In this document: positions 58,905-64,000 of the stretch, one piece after another
Numbering within the stretch: the first letter of the stretch is position 1
Layout: each line of letters starts with the position of its first letter
Assembly (NCBI GenBank): GCA_019112785.1
Contig: DXIQ01000063.1
Location: forward strand, 1 to 64,000
From: Candidatus Blautia stercorigallinarum
GTDB lineage: Bacteria > Bacillota > Clostridia > Lachnospirales > Lachnospiraceae
Reading direction: 5' to 3'
DNA length: 64,000 nucleotides
Made by a program: the position numbers and the translations under genes
Notes under the pieces: model-generated
Databases searched by the model: none
What the model was told of the DNA's origin: nothing
What the model saw: only the letters and a program-made list of their open reading frames with translations

Positions 58905-61280
58905 CAGAAACCAGAATCCGGTAAAGGCCCAGAGACAGTACTTTCTGGGTATAGGATTTACTTTCAGCCATGCCCGGATAGAGCCTCTCTTTTTATAGAG
59001 GAATACCCAGGCGATCACTGTAAAGATTCCCATCATGCCATAGCTTATAAGGTTGGCGGCTGTTTCCGGCAGGTGTTCTGTGAACCGTCCCAGGAGATCG
59101 GAAAATACCAGGTTATTCAGGATATGCAGGAGTATCGACCAGACAATGGAATATTCCATAGCCAAATAGCCGAAAATCAGTCCTGCAGCTGCTGCAAAAA
59201 ATATCTGAGCCAGGTTCCCATGCATGACGCCGAAGAGCAGAGACGAGAAAAGTATGGCGAAGAAGGAACCGTATTTTTCCAGTCTACGTATAACAAAGCC
59301 CCGGTATACCAGTTCTTCTGCTACTGGCCCTGCAAGTCCTACATATAGAAACATGGACAGAGTGGAGGAAGGTCCCGTAGCTGCCGCTGTAGAATCTGCC
59401 ATGGTGTAGCCAAATAAATGAAAGAGTCCTTCCATTCCTACGGAGGCAATGGAAGAAAGAAGCTGCACCATCATAAATACGGAGAGGAATCCCAGGAAAA
59501 CCAGCGGCGTAATTTTCTTTTTGGAACGGAAAATTTCCCGGTAGGTACCGGCTTTTCTTTCCCAAAGGAAGTAGAGGCCTACACCTACAAGAACTCCTGC
59601 AATACTGGAGACACCAGAGGTCCCGATATGTTCCATAAAAGAGGCTTCGGCCTGCGGGGTAGGTTCCAGATCAGGAAAATGAAGGAGAAATCCCACACTC
59701 TGAAAAATTGTAAAGAGTAAAACGACTCCTACAAGGATCAGATTATAAAATAATACCCGCCGGGCTACTCTCCCGGTTTCTTTTTTTACCATCTTTTTCC
59801 GGCTTTTTTCGTCTGTATTTGTCAGATCTAAATTCTCATTCATAAACATGCTCCCTTCGTTCTTTTGAGATAAGGATAAGGGAAGCATCATGTTTTTGCT
59901 ATTATTTTGTTGTGAATTGCCGTAATTTTGTTGTGAATGGAAAGTTCTGGCCTGTAAAAGAACTTCCAGACGAAAGATCCTGCCATTTTTCTGAGAGAGG
60001 ATCTCTGTCCGGAGTCCCCCCTGGTACTTTTCCGCTGCCTGACGGATATTAGAAAGACCAAGACCCTGATGGTGCTTTGGATTTTTTGAAGTCTTTCCCT
60101 CTGCAGGCAGGACAGTGCTGTCTGTAACAGGGTTTTCAAAAACCAGACAGAGAAGATTTCCCTGATTCTGGATTCCTATATGGATCCAGGGATTGACAAG
60201 TCCGGAATCTTCCAGATATTCCAGGGCATTGTCCAGCGCATTGGCAAAGATGGTACATATATCTGCCGGAAGGATTTCTGCTTTGGAAGAAATTTTTCCA
60301 TCAGCAGTGATCCGGATCCCTTTTTCTTCGGCCAGACGGGCCTTTTCCCAGCAGATGGCATCTGCAATATCATTTCCCAGAGAGATATCCCCGGCATTTT
60401 TGAATAAACGGGTATTCAGATCTTCCAGGTAAGCAGAAAGTTCCTGCTCTTCTCCTCTGGCAAGGAGTTCCTGGATACAGAACAGATGGTTCTTCATATC
60501 ATGGCGGAGTCTGCGGACAGCTTCCTGATCTTTCTGCCGGGCCTGGAAATAGCGGAGCTCTGCCTGAAGGTAGTATTCGTTTTCCAGGGCTTTTTGTTCA
60601 TAGTATCTTTTCTGGTTCCCCTGAAGGACCAGAAACAGGATAGAGAGATCCAGAAGAAGGGCGCTGATCCCTCCTGCGAGAAGGAAAGTTACGCCTTCTT
60701 CTCTGGTGGTAAAAAGATCTTTGAAAGAAAGGAGCATGATCACCAGGATCAGAAGAAAAATCCCGGAAATATTTAACAGCCATCGTTCCCAGAGACTTAA
60801 TGAACGCTGGCCGCCGCTTTCCTTCAGTTTTTGACGCCAGTTCTTTCCTGCAAAATAGAAGAGCAGCAAAAGAGCCCAGGCGAAAATATCCATCAGAGGA
60901 TACCAGGCAAACTCAGATTCTATATCGTAGTATCCGGCAAGGAGAGGACCAAGGACAATGAAAAAAAATACAGATATTACAAAACCAAGAATAGGAAACA
61001 GAAGGAAAATCCCCCGGATCCGTTTCTTTTCTCTGGTGAGTACAATATAAAAGGAAAAAATACCGATGATGATCAACAGAAGATAGTCTTCCATAAATCC
61101 AAAGATTTCCTGACATGCTGTACAGACCAGAGAAATCCCTGCAGCTATTCCCCAGAAAAGTTTAAGCTGTTTCAAGGAGGAAAATCCTTTCTCCAGATAT
61201 ATGTAACGGGCAAAAAGACAGAGGACCAGGGAAACCTGTAAAATTCCCAGGGCACTGCCGAAGATATTCAGTAAGATCAT
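58848..61280 (-). CDS. Sensor histidine kinase fused to CPBP intramembrane protease
   Basis: Single ORF of 810 codons. Residues 1-220 hold six or seven membrane helices. Residues 245-450 are a GHKL kinase of the AgrC/NatK type with H-box RHDMKNHL, N-box FANALDNALEY and G-box GLGLSNIRQAA. After a Gln/Asn-rich linker (455-478), residues 480-810 are a CPBP protease with eight or so helices and intact EELVYRG, FGVMHG and HILNN motifs. Inside the linker DNA are two direct repeats, a GAAGGGAG site and an in-frame ATG (59849 or 59843), so the protease may also be made on its own. The start overlaps the response-regulator gene by 4 bp. Either a true fusion or a lost stop codon. Confidence 0.85.
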   Translation of the reverse strand: MILLNIFGSALGILQVSLVLCLFARYIYLEKGFSSLKQLKLFWGIAAGISLVCTACQEIFGFMEDYLLLIIIGIFSFYIVLTREKKRIRGIFLLFPILGFVISVFFFIVLGPLLAGYYDIESEFAWYPLMDIFAWALLLLFYFAGKNWRQKLKESGGQRSLSLWERWLLNISGIFLLILVIMLLSFKDLFTTREEGVTFLLAGGISALLLDLSILFLVLQGNQKRYYEQKALENEYYLQAELRYFQARQKDQEAVRRLRHDMKNHLFCIQELLARGEEQELSAYLEDLNTRLFKNAGDISLGNDIADAICWEKARLAEEKGIRITADGKISSKAEILPADICTIFANALDNALEYLEDSGLVNPWIHIGIQNQGNLLCLVFENPVTDSTVLPAEGKTSKNPKHHQGLGLSNIRQAAEKYQGGLRTEILSQKNGRIFRLEVLLQARTFHSQQNYGNSQQNNSKNMMLPLSLSQKNEGSMFMNENLDLTNTDEKSRKKMVKKETGRVARRVLFYNLILVGVVLLFTIFQSVGFLLHFPDLEPTPQAEASFMEHIGTSGVSSIAGVLVGVGLYFLWERKAGTYREIFRSKKKITPLVFLGFLSVFMMVQLLSSIASVGMEGLFHLFGYTMADSTAAATGPSSTLSMFLYVGLAGPVAEELVYRGFVIRRLEKYGSFFAILFSSLLFGVMHGNLAQIFFAAAAGLIFGYLAMEYSIVWSILLHILNNLVFSDLLGRFTEHLPETAANLISYGMMGIFTVIAWVFLYKKRGSIRAWLKVNPIPRKYCLWAFTGFWFLLFAVLEFIAAFAALTPVQ
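59904..59938 (-). promoter_or_regulatory. Direct repeats, possible LytTR-regulator site
   Basis: ATTCACAACAAAAT occurs twice on the minus strand with a 21-bp period, the geometry of LytTR/AgrA sites. The repeats lie about 55 bp before the internal ATG of the protease part and just below the LytTR response-regulator gene. Confidence 0.5.
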
Positions 61281-62008
61281 AACCTGTCCTCCTGTATTTC
61301 CCAGGCAGCTTTTCCTGCCATGCTGCGGAGCAGGGCCTCTTTTAAAGTCTCCCGCCGGTTTCTGCTTACGGGAAGCACCGTCTGATCTTCCATGACCAGA
61401 TCCTTTCCGGAATAAGAGAATACTTTGTGAAGATTTACCACATAGCTGCGGTGGATCTGACAGAACATAGCGGGAGGCAGCTGGGGCAGAAGATCCTTCA
61501 GCTTTTTCCGGATCAGATAAGTGTGATCCGGGGTAACCAGGGACAGGTAAATATTCTCGCTTTTTATATAAAGGAGATCTTCTACAGGAAGAAAAAGATC
61601 CCGTCCGTCTTTGGTAACAGAAATCCGCGCCTGTTCCCGGCCTTTTGCTTCCAGAGCCGCCAGAGACCGGCAGAGGCGTTCATGTTCCAGGGGTTTTGTG
61701 AGAAAGCGGAAGGCGTTCAGCTCATAGCCCTCCACAGCCAGGTCCCGGTGGCTGGTGAGAAAAAGTACCGGAAGATTCCGGTTCAGCTCGCCAAGTCTTC
61801 TGGCAGTTTCCATACCGTCTATGCCGGGCATTTCAATATCCAGAAAAACGCAGAAAAAGCCGTAGGGATCTGCGGCTGCGGCACGAAGGAGATCCTCCCC
61901 TGAAGAGAAAATCTCCACCAGAACATCAAGGCTCTGGTAATATTGGTCCAGTTCTTCTTTGATCTTTCTTTGAAAGATCAGATCGTCATCACATACTGCT
62001 ATTTTCAT
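61277..62008 (-). CDS. LytTR-family response regulator
   Basis: A 243-residue AgrA/NatR-type regulator. The receiver domain (residues 1-120) has acidic DD near residue 8, the phospho-acceptor in FLDIEMPGIDG near residue 56 and KPLEHER near residue 105. The LytTR DNA-binding domain follows (LLYIKSENIYLSLV, QIHRSYVVNLHKV). It overlaps the kinase start by 4 bp and forms a two-component system with it. Direct repeats in the kinase-protease linker are a candidate target. Confidence 0.93.
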   Translation of the reverse strand: MKIAVCDDDLIFQRKIKEELDQYYQSLDVLVEIFSSGEDLLRAAAADPYGFFCVFLDIEMPGIDGMETARRLGELNRNLPVLFLTSHRDLAVEGYELNAFRFLTKPLEHERLCRSLAALEAKGREQARISVTKDGRDLFLPVEDLLYIKSENIYLSLVTPDHTYLIRKKLKDLLPQLPPAMFCQIHRSYVVNLHKVFSYSGKDLVMEDQTVLPVSRNRRETLKEALLRSMAGKAAWEIQEDRL

Positions 62009-62025
62009 TTCTGATTCCTCTTCCT

Positions 62026-62113
62026 GGAGCTGTCCCGTTGATCAAAATCGGGAATATTCCTGATATAGGCTGCATAGGCAGCTCCCTGTGGTTACTCATT
62101 GTAACACAGGGAG
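62026..62113. other. Hairpin-rich gap between response regulator and ABC genes
   Basis: GGAGCTG...CAGCTCC (62026-62085) encloses ATCAAAATCGGGAATAT, a 17-mer that recurs with one change in the nahK terminator. A second hairpin, CTCCCTGTGGTTAC/GTAACACAGGGAG, follows. No clear T tract is seen on the minus strand, so the role (terminator, mRNA structure or promoter region) is open. Confidence 0.4.
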
Positions 62114-62126
62114 AGAGAAAAGAAAA

Positions 62127-62912
62127 CTATCCCAGAAGTCTTTCATAGGCAAAGCCTTTTACAGCTCTTTTCAGCAGGATACAGGCAATCCCTATACATA
62201 GCAGACTTAAAATCAGCAGGATCCAGGGACTGAGGAGCATAAGGCCGGAAACCTGTCCCACGATCAGCAGGAGAAGGGGCAGGATCAGAAAAACAGCGCT
62301 TTGCTGGGATTCCTCCATGCTCTGGGCTTTGGCAGAGCCTTTGACAATGAGAGTCACTGCGATAAGGGAAACGGAAGGGGAGAGAAGCGCCAGAATGACC
62401 AGCCAGTTTGGCCCCGGTACCAGGAAGGTACCCATGAGGAAAAATATTTCCGCTTCTACTACTATGAACATGCCCAGAAAGGAAAGCAGAGACACGGCCA
62501 TACTCAGCAGAAAGGAGGACAGAACCTTGGAACGGAAGATCTGATCCAGGCTCAGGGGCGCATAAAATAAAGTTTCCAAAGTATGCTTTTCCTTCTCTCC
62601 TACAAAGGAGCTGGCTGCCATAATAGAAGAAGCCATAATAGGAATGATAAGGAAAAATACCGGAAGGATATAGTTGAAGATCAGATGGAGCAGGGCAAAG
62701 CCCGGATCACCAGCCCAGGTCTCCTGGGGAAGAAGCTCCAGCATTGCTTGGACGTCCGGGTCCTCCGGTACAAAATATGCGGTCAGAACAAAAACACTGG
62801 GAACAATCAGGACAAGGACCAGGGGAACGATCAAAAGCGAGAGAAAAAACCGGCGATTGGCCGTAATGCTGTGTAAATCTTTTTTTATAATGGCGGACAT
62901 GGCTTTGTTCAT
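62127..62912 (-). CDS. ABC-2 type permease (NatB-like)
   Basis: A 261-residue permease with about six helices. SSFVGEKEKHTLETLFYAPLSLDQIFRSK is the typical cytoplasmic motif of NatB/ABC-2 exporters. It overlaps the ATPase gene by 4 bp. In Bacillus subtilis NatAB is controlled by the NatK/NatR two-component system; here a LytTR pair lies directly downstream on the same strand. The exported substrate (Na+, peptide or drug) is not known. Confidence 0.85.
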   Translation of the reverse strand: MNKAMSAIIKKDLHSITANRRFFLSLLIVPLVLVLIVPSVFVLTAYFVPEDPDVQAMLELLPQETWAGDPGFALLHLIFNYILPVFFLIIPIMASSIMAASSFVGEKEKHTLETLFYAPLSLDQIFRSKVLSSFLLSMAVSLLSFLGMFIVVEAEIFFLMGTFLVPGPNWLVILALLSPSVSLIAVTLIVKGSAKAQSMEESQQSAVFLILPLLLLIVGQVSGLMLLSPWILLILSLLCIGIACILLKRAVKGFAYERLLG

Positions 62913-63820
62913 GGTTTTTCCTCCTTTTTTGAAGTCAGTGAAAAATAAATATCTTCCAGGGTGGGATACTTGGTCTGGGCAGCATAAAGTTTTCCCCCGG
63001 CCTCCAGGATCTGCCTAAGGAGACCCGGTATCTCTTCTTCTGACGCAATTTCTGTTTCGTAACTAAGATCTCCGGTTCTTTTAAAAGGGAGATCTTCTGG
63101 AAACTGGCGGGCAGTGATCTGGAGGATCGGTCTTTGCAGGACTTTTTTCTGAAGTTCTTCCAAAGTGCCAAGAGCCAGAAGACTTCCCTCCTCAAGAAGC
63201 CCATATCGGGTGCATAATTCCTGGGCATACCTGAGCTGATGGGTACATAGAAAAATGGTAACTCCTTTTTCCACTGCCAGGCTTTTGATGAGAGAATTTA
63301 CCTGCTGAGCGCTTTCCGGGTCAAGACCGGAAGTAGGTTCGTCCAGAAAGAGAACCTGAGGCCGGTGGATCAGAGCTCTGGCCAGGGAAAGTCTCTGGCG
63401 CATACCAGTGGAATAAGCAGAGAGTTTTTGCTGAGCGCTTTCTTTCAAGCCAAGGCGGGAGAGAAGGGCCATGGCCCGGTCTTTTCCTTCTCTGGGAGAA
63501 ATGCCGAATATAGAAGCGTAGAACAGCAGATTCTCCAATCCGGTGAGATGGTCGTACATCTGGGCGTGCTCGGTGACTACTCCGGTTTTTGCATGGGTCT
63601 TTTCCGGCTCTCGGGAAGGATCTGTTCCCATGACTTGACAGTGTCCCTGTGTGGGGGAAAGGATCCCGGTAAGAAGTTTTACTGTGGTGGTTTTTCCGGC
63701 GCCATTTGGTCCTAAAAATCCGAAAACTTCGCCCTCTCCAAGGGAAAGACTGATCCCCTTAAGGGCCCACTTTACTCCCGGATATGTTTTTGACAGGTGA
63801 TCTAAAAAAATGGTATCCAT
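62909..63820 (-). CDS. ABC transporter ATP-binding protein (NatA-like)
   Basis: A 303-residue ABC ATPase with Walker A GPNGAGKTTTV near residue 38, signature YSTGMRQRLSLARAL and Walker B VLFLDEPTSGLDP, plus a C-terminal extension typical of ABC-2 exporters. The start has GAGGAGG upstream and lies one base from the stop of the preceding partial gene. It forms an exporter with the permease that overlaps it. Confidence 0.93.
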   Translation of the reverse strand: MDTIFLDHLSKTYPGVKWALKGISLSLGEGEVFGFLGPNGAGKTTTVKLLTGILSPTQGHCQVMGTDPSREPEKTHAKTGVVTEHAQMYDHLTGLENLLFYASIFGISPREGKDRAMALLSRLGLKESAQQKLSAYSTGMRQRLSLARALIHRPQVLFLDEPTSGLDPESAQQVNSLIKSLAVEKGVTIFLCTHQLRYAQELCTRYGLLEEGSLLALGTLEELQKKVLQRPILQITARQFPEDLPFKRTGDLSYETEIASEEEIPGLLRQILEAGGKLYAAQTKYPTLEDIYFSLTSKKEEKP

Positions 63821-63821
63821 A

Positions 63822-64000
63822 TCATACTTCCTCCTCTTTTTTCTTCAGTCTGCGTGCCATCTCCTGAAACCTGGGCTCTTCTTTTAGAGAAGAGAAAGCC
63901 GGATTTTCTTCCAGAGCCTGGATAATGCTGCGGCGGATCGTGTTTTCATTTCTGGGCGGATAATCTCCAAGGCCTGAAGCCTTTTCAAACCAGCTGTCTA
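63822..64000 (-). CDS. Unidentified protein, C-terminal end (cut by window edge)
   Basis: About 58 codons of the 3' end of a gene entering from the right edge on the minus strand, ending at TGA (63822-63824). The visible tail reads NTIRRSIIQALEENPAF and ends in a basic-acidic helix (MARRLKKKEEEV). Its terminal codons carry the ribosome binding site of the ABC ATPase, so it belongs to the same operon. The family is not recognisable from the tail. Confidence 0.6.
   Translation of the reverse strand, partial: DSWFEKASGLGDYPPRNENTIRRSIIQALEENPAFSSLKEEPRFQEMARRLKKKEEEV

Overview
The window looks like chromosome from a gut Lachnospiraceae bacterium, most likely a Blautia-like acetogen. The reasons are a moderate G+C content, strong AGGAGG ribosome binding sites, many CUT1 sugar transporters without their own ATPase, AraC regulators beside glycosidases, and a MetF/MetV/RnfC-type methylenetetrahydrofolate reductase locus of the kind known from acetogens. 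This is inference from gene content; no rRNA or other taxonomic marker is present. I saw no tRNA, CRISPR array, prophage or intact insertion sequence.

Layout. 1-3.5 kb: end of a HipA-like kinase, a J-domain protein, and a LexA-boxed Y-family polymerase/YolD pair. 3.6-9 kb: esterase, xylulokinase, two tiny membrane proteins and phosphoketolase. 9-18.3 kb: an amine or omega-amino-acid locus with overlapping LysR and PucR regulators, two class-III aminotransferases, a PuuR-like XRE-cupin regulator, a cytidylate-kinase-like protein, and an 884-residue fusion of an APC permease to an iron-type alcohol dehydrogenase. 18.3-24 kb: MATE pump, small membrane protein, TIGR04076 protein, LysR, a short gene graveyard, and an HxlR/flavin reductase group. 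24-34.7 kb: an alpha-galactoside locus with GH36, AraC, ABC transporter, DUF624, GH27, a zinc-ribbon protein and a Sip1-like GH36; two copies of one AraC-type operator link its promoters. 34.9-37.7 kb: AAA/PD-(D/E)XK protein and a Fe-S aldo-keto reductase.

37.8-48.4 kb: a host-glycan locus with GH112 galacto-N-biose/lacto-N-biose phosphorylase, ABC transporter, cytoplasmic sulfatase, two AraC regulators and an N-acetylhexosamine kinase. Together these suggest import, possible desulfation, phosphorolysis and amino-sugar phosphorylation of mucin disaccharides. 48.8-52.3 kb: a MetV-RnfC fusion, MetV and MetF. 52.3-54.3 kb: an internally deleted AEC transporter, a structured repeat-like element, and a yybP-ykoY (Mn2+) riboswitch with its own promoter and terminator in front of a 140-residue protein and a YccF protein. 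54.3-58.9 kb: 2-hydroxyacid dehydrogenase, PHP phosphatase, membrane-anchored arylsulfate sulfotransferase and a truncated HTH regulator. 58.8-64 kb: a LytTR two-component system whose kinase ORF runs into a CPBP intramembrane protease, then a NatAB-like ABC transporter.

The most unusual items are the permease-dehydrogenase fusion, the kinase-protease fusion with LytTR-like repeats inside its linker, the Mn2+-type riboswitch controlling a YccF operon, the MetV-RnfC fusion, the cytoplasmic sulfatase in the GH112 locus, and leader terminators in front of both aminotransferases.
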